Source: Mugil cephalus
Taxonomy: Eukaryota > Chordata > Actinopteri > Mugiliformes > Mugilidae
NCBI RefSeq assembly: GCF_022458985.1
Contig: NC_061789.1
Coordinates: 7,048,357-7,112,356, forward strand
Direction: 5' to 3'
DNA: 64,000 bases
Made by a program: the position numbers and the translations under genes. A model generated the notes under the pieces. The model searched no databases. It worked only from the letters and a program-made list of their open reading frames with translations, and was not told where the DNA came from. Of this stretch, positions 1 to 11,735 are shown in pieces; within the stretch, counting starts at the first letter, position 1; every line of letters begins with the position of its first letter.

Positions 1-1920
1 AATGTGTCAGTCTGCTCCCTGTTCTGAACACAGTGTTAAATGTTAAACGTCCAAGTACAAGTGGTTTTAATTGGTCATTTCTGTCCATCTCCCAGACAAA
101 AGAAATAAAAAATAGGTGTGTCCTGGCATGTCGTACTCACCCAACTTGCTGCACGCCTCTAACTGTATGTGCATTTCAAACCAGAGAGCTTTCACAGAGC
201 CTCACCTAAGTTTCCAACTGTAAGTGAACTCGCGGGTGAGCACCACCCTTATTTGTTTGATATTTGGAGCCGAAAAAATCCATCTGAGCTATACACTCTA
301 TTCCAGGGAATTAGTAATCCTTTTTTTTTGTGAAATGTCAGCGTCTGAAAATGAGGAGGCTTTGAACACAATGACTACAACCAAGGACTAAGTACTTCAC
401 ACTTCTGCACTTACCCTCCAGACCTGCAGGTGGCAGTAGTTTTTATTTGACGTTTAAAAAACGGAATAGCTAGGAACGCCGATACGCTCAGTTTCATAGT
501 TTCTCATTCTATCAAGCGCCAATGGTGCGTGACACACCGCAACAACTAGAGCCATAGATGCTAACTGGGTAGCTAACACAGCCATGAAACCAAGTGTTTC
601 ATGAGTTTTTTTGTGTTTCCACAATTCAATAGTTTATTTAGAGCGTTAGTTAGAGCATGAAGACCTGGTATCGGAAGTCAGTATTTGATGTATCGATACA
701 AACATCGCTAGCGCAGGGTTGATGCACATGCGAGAAACCGCACCATGCATAGGCCTGGGATATGTACTATAGCCTTTCTTCAACTAGATGCGGTTTTGCA
801 GTTTACGGAGAAATACTCGACACGACGCCATGGAAAACCAGAGAAAAAAAGATCGTCTACGTACGTGTGAACGTGGCCTCGGACAAGAAGTTCTCTGGGT
901 TTGGTTTCTATGATTGTGTGACTTTCCAAAGCACTTCAACGTCTCCAGCAACGTCTGACTGTGTTATTGTTCTGAGTATCATGACGTTTAATGCAAATTG
1001 CGATAATTTAGCATAAGCATTTCTAACTTCATTGCCTTCTTCAAAGTCTGACCTCGCAAAATGACTTACAGTTCACGCACTGGCATTTTTCAAAGCTATC
1101 GTCATCGTTGCAGTTTTCCTCGACAATTTGGGGTTTGAATTTGGGGTTGAGGGTGCAGTTGCAAACATTTGGAAACATGATTTAATGGATTTTCATTCTT
1201 TTATTTTTTGCATCTTATTTTAATGAAACTGGCTCAACGCCCTCATGGAAACAAGACAATCCTTGGCATCACAATATTGGCATCCAGTTTTTAGAAACTT
1301 GCATGCAACGTAAACATGTGTGCATCATAATGAAGAAATTCCAACAAGGAAAACGCTGACTCACTCTTTCCTAACAGTATGGGAGTTGGACTGATTTGTA
1401 TCTGTGTGAGCTTCAGAGTTCAACCCCAGACAGGCTGATAAATGACGGCAATTAGAGCTTTCTCATTAATGTTGTTTTTAATTCAGTCCATCCGCATAGG
1501 GTATTCATCATCTCCCCCCGCTAATGCTGGTGCATGTGAACGTGTTTGTTTGCGCTTGTGCGTGTGTGTTTTGACAGTGGTGGGAAAAAAATAGAAAAAA
1601 GAAAAGGAAAAGACGAGGAAAAAGAGAAATCCAGAAACTGGGAGAAAGGAATGCTGTCGGTCCAGCTCCGAAGTCTGTTACTCTTGGCTTGATGTCAGCT
1701 TCTTGAAGGGGAAGGTCAGAGAGAGAGAAATTGCTCGGTTTCTGCTCAGATGCAGGATTTACACAGTGGATTCGTACACACACACCTGCTGATGTGGCAT
1801 CTTCTGCGAGGTTTCTCTTCTGGAAAACAATAAAGTCTTTGGAGGAACTTGTTTGATTCATAGCAAGATCAGTTGAGAATCATGTAAACACTTAGTCTAA
1901 TAGAGTGGTTGAAATATACT
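1..1920. other. no gene recognised
   Basis: Only short frames without protein character (the largest plus frame, 762-1016, has 84 codons). Composition is ordinary and I see no repeat ends that I can name. Confidence 0.5.
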
Positions 1921-1924
1921 TTCT

Positions 1925-2050
1925 GTTCAGAGGTTCTAGGAGTTTGCATGTTCTCCCATCCTCCAGCTGTCCGAAGGCATGCTCATTAGTTTGATTGGTG
2001 ATTCTAAATTGGCTGTAGGTGTGAGTGTGAATGGTCGCCTGTCTCTCTGT
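1925..2050 (+). repeat. SINE/LINE-type fish repeat fragment
   Basis: It contains GTTTGATTGGTGATTCTAAA and GTAGGTGTGAGTGTGAATGG, a phrase shared by a very common teleost dispersed repeat. Both ends are truncated. Confidence 0.6.
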
Positions 2051-2053
2051 AGC

Positions 2054-2310
2054 TGGGTTTACATGGTAGCAAATATTCCAATTAGAGTCGTTTCAGAAGC
2101 ACAAGCCGAATGAAAATGCTCCATATAAACACCTCAATCGGAATAAACAGGCCCAGACCAAATTAAATTTAATTTGCTTTCCCAGGGTTAGAACATTCCT
2201 TTTCCCAAACTGGTCGAAAGTCATGTAAACGATGAATAGGAACGAAGTGAGGCTCTGTTTCGTGTATGTGTTGCCTAGATAAGGGAGTAGCAGAGCCAGC
2301 AGACGGCGCC
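2054..2310. repeat. repeat-like segment with CATGTAAAC words
   Basis: Words such as TTTACATGGTAGCAAATATT, CATATAAACACC and GTCATGTAAACG resemble a short fish DNA element with TTTACATG ends. Limits are uncertain. Confidence 0.35.
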
Positions 2311-2336
2311 ATGTTTTCTTACCATGGAAAATGCAA

Positions 2337-2670
2337 AATCTTTGACTGATTAGACAATTTTTATACATTTTTTTAATTTTCCCCCACAATTTTTAAATAC
2401 ACATTAACGTGAATCCAACATATTTTAGTAATAGACCTGTCAATCTAAGCCTCCTATACACAGTAACCTTCTGTTGCACATTTTGAAATAAAAAATTATA
2501 ATATTTGCACCCATGTATTTTTCTAATAGCTTAATATTGAATGCAAAAATATAATAATGTATATTTATAAATAGAACAAGGCCAAGTTTAATATAGAACA
2601 CATATCATAGGGGGTCCCTACTTAATCTCTCCATCGGTTTGGGGGTCCTTGGCCTTAAAGCATCTCCACA
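2337..2670 (+). repeat. dispersed repeat family B, copy 1
   Basis: Shared words with the copies at 31923, 37122 and 47871 include AAATACACATTAACGTGAAT, CCAACATATTTTAGT, TAATGTATATTTATAAATAG and the end GGGGGTCCTTGGCC. Confidence 0.65.
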
Positions 2671-3899
2671 AAGACAATTTGAATTAAACTGATGCTGAAC
2701 AACAAAATTAAGGTGATTATTTTCATCTGGATTTTGTGTTTTTGCTCAAGTGCAATTGTGTAGAGAAAAAGAAAAAGAAGAAGTTTTACGTTAGCGTCTT
2801 TCCCGCATCTGCTCTTCAGACGGATAAATGCCCTATGTCATCTGGCGTTGTTCAGAGCACACATACGCTGCAAATCAACATTGACTGACAGCCATGGATA
2901 CCCACAAGTTTGCCAATAGAAACACTCCCACTTGAAACATGCAGGACGAGACACACGGATCCAAATATCAAAGCTAACATGCGTATACCAGCCTGTGCAC
3001 ACACACCTTGAATTGAACTTAGGGTGTGGAAAGTGAAATAAATATCAAAAGACACCGTGTTCCTGGAGAACAAACTTCTCGACTGAAACTAGAGGATTTG
3101 AGCCTCGGGCCACGTTCAAGTGACATCAAGCCAGAGATCGACGTGCATGAATACATATAGTTTTGCACGTGATCCGGCGATAAACTTCCTCAGGTGCTAC
3201 CTGACGTAGGTTTCAAAAAGAAACACGTTTTTCTTGCCCCAAGTCACCGTGCATTTGCGTAATGCTTTCCTCATCAAAGTACAACTGTTTGCTGCGGTTG
3301 CCACGAAACAACGTAGCGGTTGTTTTGACATACGGTGTACGGACAGGTGGAGACTGACAGTACAACGTCAGAGGATCACAAGCCGGTCGTCATCTTCCAA
3401 AACACAACAAGAGAAATCAAAAAAGGCTTTCTGGGAGTTTGTACAACATTTCAATGCTGGGTCCCCTTACGTCTGAATATAGTCACCACACCTTTGCTTA
3501 GACAGGAATTATATCCTGCTAATCATAACACATAAAGAAAACCCTGCTTAAGACATATCCAGTAAAGTTTATTACAGAAAGCTTTAGAAAAAGGGATCTG
3601 TATCTGTGCGTTTCCCGTCATGGATATATTAGAACTGGATACCAGGTTGAAAAGTTGGCCGTCCTTCTGCAGCCTTCTGCATTTTTGACCCGACAGTCAA
3701 ACCGTACGCAGATCCAAGACTGCACGTTTGAATGGGAAAGGTCAGATAAACACACGGCCCTTCCTGAAACTTTAAAACTTCAGCAAGCCTTTTTGTGAAT
3801 TACCCCTCATCTGCTGGTGCAGGGGATGGACGGCGTTCAAAGCAACAGATTGGTCATAGTTCATTAGCAGTGGCGTCTGTGAAGTCTCCCACTCATCCA

Positions 3900-4310
3900 G
3901 GTCATGGTATCTCTAAATCAAGTCCAACACAGTCATGACTCTGGCATGTTATTTCCCTCATTTCTTGCGCAGCTTCTCCATGTATTGGCTCTGGGTGTTG
4001 CCAATCAACGTGCACACCTGAACTCCATCCACCTATCAAGCCCTGCAGCATATATACACCTTGGTCTCTTGTCCTTTCCTTCTCCTGTGCAGTACTTCTC
4101 TAATCCTGGCTGACTATGAATACACTTTTTGTCTTTAATATTTTCTTTTCTTTTCCCTTAGTTACTCTCTTTGTTCCGTGACTGTTACTCACTTGTTCCA
4201 AATTAATAATTTGTAGCCTGGCTCAGCCTCCACTGCTCCAGCTTGTGACCAGCCACTTTAGCTTGCTTCTTACCGGCCTGCACCACAATCAACATTACAT
4301 TATAATGACC
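3900..4310 (+). mobile_element. possible solo LTR
   Basis: TCAAGCCCTGCAGCATATAT precedes a pyrimidine-rich stretch of the kind seen in fish Ty3-type LTR promoters (TATA box then CT-rich leader). I could not define its ends or a target duplication, so the assignment is tentative. Confidence 0.2.
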
Positions 4311-4568
4311 TGCTGAGACTGAAATATCTCTTTTCACCACTTGACTTCTGAATCTGAACAAATTCAACATGAAGTTTCTTTTCTTTCTAAATAACTGGTG
4401 GTAGTTTTCATATGAAACATCTACGGGTCTATCGGTTGATGCACAAATTAAAACACAAATTAAAAAACAAAAAAACTAGCTCTACCAGCTATTCAAAATT
4501 ACAGGAGCCACTTCGGAGTGAGTGCTGGAACGTCTTTAAGAAATCCAAAACCAGTGAAACTGACATTT

Positions 4569-4900
4569 GCTGCATTTCCATTACCCTTAGATCAACACAA
4601 AACCTAAATATCATAATTAAAAAAAAAAATGGTAATGGAAACTTCTGCATTTTCGAAAAACCTCCAATATCTAAAGCTAAAACACCTTTTCAGGTGTTTC
4701 GATGTAAAAGTTTATATCAAATTCAATGGAAACACTTTCCCCATCACTGGAGATGATGCGCGGGGTCTCATGTGACGAGAATTTATAAAAAAATTATGGG
4801 ACATCGCAACATGAGAAAACACCTTTCAATGGAACATAAAAAGAGCAATTGTGCTGTATCAAAATTTTAGAAATATCGCTTTTATTTAACAAAATAACCA
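4569..4900 (+). repeat. small DNA-transposon-like family A, copy 1
   Basis: It opens GCTGCATTTCCATTACCC and runs through CACTGGAGATGATGC and AGAAATATCGCTTTTATTT, in the same order as the other family copies. The right terminus is missing; the neighbouring repeat at 4906 abuts it. Confidence 0.65.
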
Positions 4901-4905
4901 ATATG

Positions 4906-5358
4906 TACTCTGATCAGAACACTAGACTGAACTATTTCATGTAAAATTCAAGTATAAATAAATATAATTTCTGCAGGAAAACAGTGGTTGATTTTAGCAT
5001 GCAGTACACTGCAGCTAGCTAAGGAGCAACTGTGATGAAGGTTCCCACTTAGGGATCAAGCCCACCCCAAGGAGGCCCCAGATATCTCAGGGGTCATGAT
5101 TAATAAGGACTGAAATAGTCGTTCCAGTTTATTTTAACCTGCCACATATGCCACTCATGTGGCTATTGTAGCTGCATGTGTCATGCTAACGCTGGAGTCT
5201 CCGCCCACCCATTTTTTAGACATCTTGCTAAACGAGGGGTTGGACTTAAGTCCAAGGGAGTATATCGGATCAACTTTAGCTAGCTATTTCGTCAATTGCA
5301 AGAAAGATCTCCATACGAGGATGCTAGCCAGCTATGCTAATGACATGAGTACCTAGCA
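4906..5358 (+). repeat. dispersed repeat, copy 1 of a direct pair
   Basis: It matches 6581-7089 along its whole length. Shared landmarks include TATAATTTCTGCAG, AGGTTCCCACTTAGGGATCA, CAGGGGTCATGATTAATAA and CCAGCTATGCTAATGACATG. Copy 2 carries about 55 extra bases as small insertions. It is probably a mobile-element family, because divergence is around 15-20% by eye. Confidence 0.8.
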
Positions 5359-5404
5359 ATGGTTTTAGTTTAGTTAACTTGGTTTACCATTGGCTTATGT
5401 TGCT

Positions 5405-5579
5405 TCAGGTTGCTGTTGGTGGTGGTGAAATGCTAAAGGTGCAGAACAACTGTGACTACTTGCTCGACTCACTGAATGACCCAAAAATGGCCTTGGACGA
5501 GTTCTTTAGCGGCGAAACACTTCCGGTTGACGATCTCTGTGAAAGAGCGGCTGCATCTGGTCCCTTTGACAATTAAGAA
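5405..5579 (+). pseudogene. coding-like exon fragment, unrecognised
   Basis: Just after a TTGCTTCAG acceptor-like site, the frame ending at a TAA at 5574-5576 reads VAVGGGEMLKVQNNCDYLLD, continues through SLNDPKMALDEFF and SGETLPVDDL, and ends ASGPFDN. Balanced amino-acid composition and codon choice make it look like real, acidic protein sequence, unlike neighbouring ORFs. No upstream exon is found, and 4906-5358 beside it is a duplicated repeat. It may be a stranded last exon of a transposon or gene. Confidence 0.3.
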
Positions 5580-6580
5580 AAGCTTCCCCTAAGACTTTTT
5601 TTTTTCATCCTTAATACACTTGCTCAAATCGGTTCATAAATACTCTGGGGGTCAACTGGCGGACGAGGGCGAGATCTGAGAACGCAGCTGCCCAAGCTGT
5701 TATCCTCTCCTCTTTCATCTCATTTCTCTCTTTTCTTTTGGTGTAGACTGTTGAGTTCACGCATTGGTCAGAAAGTTGACGATGTCTGCAAGTGTACACA
5801 CAAGACAGAACTACATTTAAGTAATGTGTCACAATACTGCTTTCACAAAATATTCATTAATACAAAAAGTCATTAAAGTCCCAGGATCTTCTTCCTTTTT
5901 TTTTTTTTTCTCAGAGGTTTATCATTCCAAAAAAAAACGAATTGATATTCACATAGTTTGATTTGACAAGTTGGAATGAATTTCTAAAGCTGCAAAATTG
6001 CCGTTACTTGTTCATGAACACCTTTGGCTCATGTCTGTGGGATTAAATGTTAGCGGGATTGAACTGACAATCTAAACACGAGTGTCAGCTATGCAAAGTT
6101 AACCCTCAGTAATGATGATAACGTCTAATCCCTCAGGGACTAGAAAGAAAAAAAACGATTTTGATACGTTGACGGATGTCTCCATGTAAACCCGCTGCAG
6201 TAGGTGCACATTTCAGATGAGTATTTTCCCAGGTGTCGTCGCTTAGCACACGTGCACACACATTTGTGTTTGCATGTACGCGACGGTTATACTGCATTTC
6301 CCACATTCCTTCAAAGATCTGGCTGCGCGCCAACATAATATGACAACCTCCGCTAGCGTAAACATTATTTTTACAATATGCAAATCCAAACTCATAGAAG
6401 ACTTTCTGGCAGGACCAGGATTGTACTTAACTTGTGCATGTATGCAAGCACAGTCACGGTATGTTGTATTAAGAGCATCTAGTGACGTAAAAGCATCAGT
6501 CCATTACTGGTGCTGTGAATTCAGCCACTCCACTCTGCATTTACAAGAATTTTGAAGACACTTAGCCTGATATGTAATCT

Positions 6581-7089
6581 GTACTAGGCTCAGATTACTA
6601 GAATGAACTATTTCAAGTAAAATCCAAATATCAGTAAATATAATTTCTGCAGAAAAACAGTGGCTGATTTATATTATTAGCAAAACTGCCACATTTTAGC
6701 ATGCATTACACTGCAGCTAGCTAAGGAACTACTGTGATGAAGGTTCCCACTTAGGGATCAAGCCCACCCAAAGGAGGCCCGAGTTATCTCAGGGGTCATG
6801 ATTAATAATAAGTTTCCAGTTTATTTTAACCTGCCACATATTCAGCTCATGTGGCTATGGTGGGTGCATGTGTTATGCTAATGTTGGAGTCCTCGCCCAC
6901 CCATTTTGAGAGATCGTGCTGAGCTGGGGGTTGCAAAAAAGTCCATGTGATTATATCAGATCAACAAGTGTAAGCTCTTCCACCGGAACAAAAACTACAA
7001 ATTACAGCTAGATATTTCATCAAGTGCGATAAAACTCTCCATATGGGGACGCTAGCCAGCTATGCTAATGACATGGGTGGTACCTAGCG
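6581..7089 (+). repeat. dispersed repeat, copy 2 of a direct pair
   Basis: This is the second, slightly longer copy of the repeat at 4906-5358, in the same orientation and about 1.7 kb downstream. Insertions relative to copy 1 lie near 6673-6700 and 6970-7010. Confidence 0.8.
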
Positions 7090-8479
7090 GCAGGATCGTG
7101 CATGATATACACTACTTTGTGCGACGCACCATCAATTTAAATGTCACCAAAGTGAAAAGTCAGTTTGAAATGAACCAGAATTGTGGTTTCATTTAGAAGA
7201 AAGGACTTTTACTTGTACACTACAAACAATAGAAGTTCCAAAAACTACTGGCCGTTGTTGACTAGCTGCCATGTAGTGTCGCTCAAGCGCTTCTTGACAT
7301 CGTTAGATGTTGTCAAACAGTTAAAAATTGACCGGTGAGACAAAAACATATGATTGGTTGGTGGATCACTCTGTCATAGGAGCAGTAGTGTGACCAAAGA
7401 CTTGGGGAGAAGGCGTTTGGAGTCCACTTTGACCCATAGGAGAGGAAATGTACGATGGCTGAACAACATTTGGTTGTGGGTTCACTGTTAAGCTTGTTAC
7501 ATACACTGCAAGAAGCCCTAGGTGCGAGAGCAAGAAAAGTTTGTCATTTTATCTTCACGAAAAAAGAGAGAGCCAAACTCCAGGGAAGTCCTCATAGGCC
7601 CCTCCCACTGCAGCATACGCCTCATCCACTAAGCATTGTGGGAGATGGACGACAAGAGGCATTTTCTTATTTTCGGATGCCGGCCAACCGTTATGGCGGC
7701 TGTGTCTGTCGGATCACGCCGTTAATTCAGCGTCCACCCACGCACAGTATCCCGATCCATACCCAGGAGGCTTAGGGTTAGGGTTAGGGCAGTCACAAGG
7801 GCATCTGGAAGCTCACAGTAGAGGCTATCATTTCCGCGTTATCCACGCCCACTTCCAATTTCTGACCAATCACAGAAGCGTAACCGGACACCACATGAGG
7901 GGGAAAAAAGTTCTGCCCGCTTGATGCTGTGAGAACTCCCAAACGAGGACTGCGAGAACAAAGTGATGTAACTTCTCGCGGAGTATGTAACAGCCTTTAC
8001 ACTTGAAAAGACAAAAGTTTAACAATGACTTGTTTTAAGAAAACAAACAAATGAACAAACAAAAAAACACTGTCCAACATTTCCACCTCCCACTCTACAA
8101 GAAAACACAGGAGAGATCCTGGCCCAGCCGAACCGAAAGGCTGCATTGTTCCGTTGACACGCACACAATGCAGACACATTTTAAATGCACCAAGAATTTC
8201 TAACCGTTTTCAGCTTGCACATGGCAATTTACTCTTTCCCTCGCTTTAAGAAGATGATTGGCACATTTTAAGGATGAACCCGGCTCGGTTCACCATACCT
8301 GCAGCATCCTGGAGGAGGCTGACTTCAAACCTGGACTTGTCCTCTGACTCTCTCGTATACATGCACGATGTATGCAAAGTACAAGCATGCAAACCCATCA
8401 CAATCCGTCTTTCTGTCTTCGTCTCACACACACACACACCCTCCTCCCCTCCTCTCCCTCCCCCCTTGAACACATACGC
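7090..8479. other. no gene recognised; TTAGGG triplet
   Basis: The sequence is non-coding. 7772-7789 is three perfect TTAGGG units. 7845-7880 has CCACGCCCACTTCC and GACCAATCACAG words typical of dispersed repeats. An AC-rich and CT-rich stretch lies at 8428-8466. Confidence 0.5.
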
Positions 8480-8730
8480 ACCTAAGGAGACACACGTGGG
8501 AGGGTTGACGCCGTGCTGTCTGCAGTGCGTTGAGGAGTATTGTTATTAACTGTGGTGTGAATAGAGGCAGCAGTACATCCCCTGCTCTCCGGCTGCTGCA
8601 GAGCTGCAGGGCTCGCCTTTGTTCTGCACTCCATAATGGCACGCCATAATTACAGTCTTAGCGGAGGAGGCACACACAGGCAGCGTCTACCTTAGCCCTT
8701 GCTTCATCTCACCTGGCGGGGTAACGGGGC
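8480..8730. promoter_or_regulatory. candidate distal upstream element
   Basis: A unique-looking island sits in a repeat-rich flank. It contains TTGTTATTAACTGTGGTG, CCTTTGTTCTGCAC (SOX-like) and CCATAATTACAGTC (homeodomain-like) within about 150 bp. It lies about 8 kb before the dlx4 promoter. Function is inferred only. Confidence 0.3.
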
Positions 8731-9214
8731 CACATACAGTAAAGTGCTTTTTTTCCCATGTGCATACACTCTATGATGTATATCACTGTCATTTAGACAT
8801 GTTCACATGCACTTGTTGCTCTCAGGTTCTCAACGTGTCAACCAGTTTTTCTTCTATTTATGCTGCTCGTCCGTGCTTAAAGTCACTCACATTGGCATAA
8901 ATCACTGACACTGACATTTTTCTTCCATTGTCGAGCTACTGATGATGACAGCGCAAGTGTAGGGCAATAAAAACATCTATTGTTTCTACAATGAGTTAGT
9001 CAAAAGACCTGTGCCTAATACTCTCCTTTGCATGCAGACAACACGGCTCCAGCAAACCAAGGCCAGGGATTGTACCAGAGCTCTGAAGGTCTCCTGAGGT
9101 ATCGGGCACAATGAAATCAGTTGGTCCGGTTTAGTTGGTTAGTTTAAGATCAGTACGTTTCAATTTGGAGTCCAACAAATTTGTTGCAGCATAGTAGTCA
9201 TACAATAACCGAAA

Positions 9215-9425
9215 TCTTCACTGTCCGTTGTGTCCTTGGGAAAGGTCCACCTTGCTTCCAGTGTGTACCCCACTGGTGTATAATTGCGAATGAGTGATGT
9301 TTGGTGGTGGTCGCGGATTGGCAACCATGTTTCAATCAGTCTGTCCCCGCCAGACTACTGAGGTTACTAACCCTAACCCTAACCACCAGTGGATGAATAA
9401 TGTACTTTGAGCATCTAATGATAAA
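9215..9425 (+). repeat. SINE-like fish repeat containing CCCTAA units
   Basis: TGTCCTTGGGAAAGG, GGTGGTGGTCGCGGATTGGC and TGAATAATGTACTTTGAGC follow the order of a common teleost repeat (cf. GTGTCCTTGGGCAAGAC and a CTTTGAGCGTC end). Three CTAACC units at 9367-9384 sit inside it. Confidence 0.5.
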
Positions 9426-10739
9426 GGGTTACATAAAACCTGCAGTCTCATTTTACTCTGAATTAAAAGCTCACATAAACAACTGAACTGTTTCAAAAGA
9501 ATCATGTAATCAATATATAACCCAAACTATATTCTAAACTCGACTTAAAGTAACCATCTTTGGTTCATTTAACACGTGTAAACACTTGTGACATGCTTTC
9601 TTTCTAAAAATGGAAATCAAATATTTTTCAGAGAGTTCTTCCCAATTTTGTTGCAGACGTTCCCAGAAATGTGTGTGACATTTGTGGGGTGCATTGTAAA
9701 TATAACACAGAAACAGTTGCAACTAATGCATGTTTTTGGTTGACACATCAAAACATCAGAGAAGCGACAAAAGAAGTAGAAGCCAACTCAACTTCCATGT
9801 ACGAGCGTCGTACGTCAACTAGTAGCATCATATCGAAAATGTGCTGTAGCTACTTGCTCTCTCACTGCTAGTATAAACTTAGCATAAGTATTACAGGATA
9901 AACAACACTGTTCCCTTCATCTGTAAGTGTGCATGTTTTGTCTCATCTGTGTACTTTGTTGCACCCATGAGTTCTAAACCTTGTGTCACCATATCAATGT
10001 ATATCAAACTCTACGTATGTTACGTATGTTCAAATTTGACAATGTAGGTTCTGCTCTGAAACAGCAATATCTGTAAATAAAAAGACCAATGTTCGGACTG
10101 GTTAGGGTCTGTTAGTCGTATCCTCAGTGATAAAAGGAAAGAGATAATATTAGGTTGTCTATAAAAGGTTGTACTGAGCACCAGAACAATACGAAGATTA
10201 TCTAGATTATCTCCATTGATGAGAACAGGCTTGGATTGTGATTGTATTTTACAAATCATACATTGGCTATGCCTAATGTCTGACAATGCCAACATTACAA
10301 ATAAGATACTGTCAAGGCAAATAAGTGTTTAAATAGGGGATGAAATAAAACAGCTTCCCTGATGTTTACATAAAAACAAAACCTCACCTCATGAGTTCCT
10401 TACAAATTAGTTTTGCATTTTTTTTCTGATGGAAAGTCAAACCCAATCTCCTATCGTCTGCAATTACACAAACACAGGCAAATACCTGTGGTCCTTAGTT
10501 GCTTCTCTTCTTTCAGCACTTGACACCAGTTGCTCTCTTAATCCTTCTTCTGAACACAGAGTTTGTTGGACACCTCCTAGGCTCTATTTAATTCATCCTG
10601 ACATCCATACCTCATAGAACGTAAGTTATTTTGGTAACTTCATTCACTCTTTTGATAAGGCTCCTCCCCTTTTCAGCTCTGGCAAACCATTATATTCATA
10701 TAATATTAAACAGAGGGCATGACCATTCTCACAATAACT

Positions 10740-11006
10740 CTTTATTAATTGTATATACTTACTGTTCAAGTTCATTGTTTATATATGCCCATTGTTTTTA
10801 TATATGTGTATATATATATTCTGCCCTTTAATTGCTTTCTCTAAATACTTTTATTGTAAAAGTCTAATTTATGTTTTTCCATTTTTTGGCGCTTTATTTT
10901 TTTACGCTTATTTAAGTGCTTTGTCTTGTACCATTGAAGAAAGTGACTGGAATTCCTTGTATGTGCACTCATACTTGTCCAATAACGATGATTCTGATTC
11001 TGATAT
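10740..11006 (+). mobile_element. LINE 3' tail fragment
   Basis: GGAATTCCTTGTATGTGCAC, then CCAATAACGATGATTCTGAT and TCTGATATG, resembles the 3' end of fish non-LTR retrotransposons, which finish with short tandem GATTCT repeats. No reverse transcriptase remains. Confidence 0.45.
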
Positions 11007-11111
11007 GCTGCAAAATACGTGCTTCACAAGCACTGTGTTAACTGGTGAACCATACAAGGAATTTGGTTCGCAGTAATAAGGAATACAATGAGTTGGGAAA
11101 GATTTTCATTT

Positions 11112-11735
11112 GCTGCATTTCCATTACCCCTAGAAAAAGAGCAAAACCTAAATTTCACAATAAAAAGCTGATAATGGAAACACCTATATTTCTTCAAAAC
11201 TTCTCAAACTTAATTAAAACATTTTAATGCTTCTGTGAGGTGGTTTATTGCAGATGTAACGGTATAAAAGTTTATAGCTGAAGTGCAAAGGAAACGCTTT
11301 TTTCGCATTTTCCAGAGTCACTGGAGATGACGCAGGGGGTCATGTGACCAGTTCATTTGAAGTCCATCTTCCTCAAAGTGAGTGTCTGAAATCAATAATC
11401 AAATTCTATGCCCTACATAGGGCACTCAAAATTTCCCATAAAGCATTGCGAAAAGTAGTGACCATCCGATGTTCACTCAACAGGTGGTGAATATCCCATC
11501 ATGCATTGCGTCTCTAGAGCCGCCACCATTAATGGCCACATTTTGAAGTTTTGGGGCGGATCCATAATTTTTGTTATTTCATGAACATCATACATATTTA
11601 TTTATGGGATGTTTATGAGATATCATGAGACGAGGCTTTACGGGAGTTACAGCTCCTACACCAAACGCCTTTCAATGGAAACACGTACAAAGCTCAATTG
11701 TACTTTTATTGAAACTTCAAAAATCTTAGTTGCCT
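11112..11735 (+). repeat. small DNA-transposon-like family A, copy 2 (interrupted)
   Basis: It opens GCTGCATTTCCATTACCC, with CACTGGAGATGACGCAGGGG and GGTCATGTGACCAGTTCATT inside. About 200 bp of different sequence at 11360-11560, itself repeat-like (TCCCATCATGCATTGCG), splits it. Confidence 0.65.
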
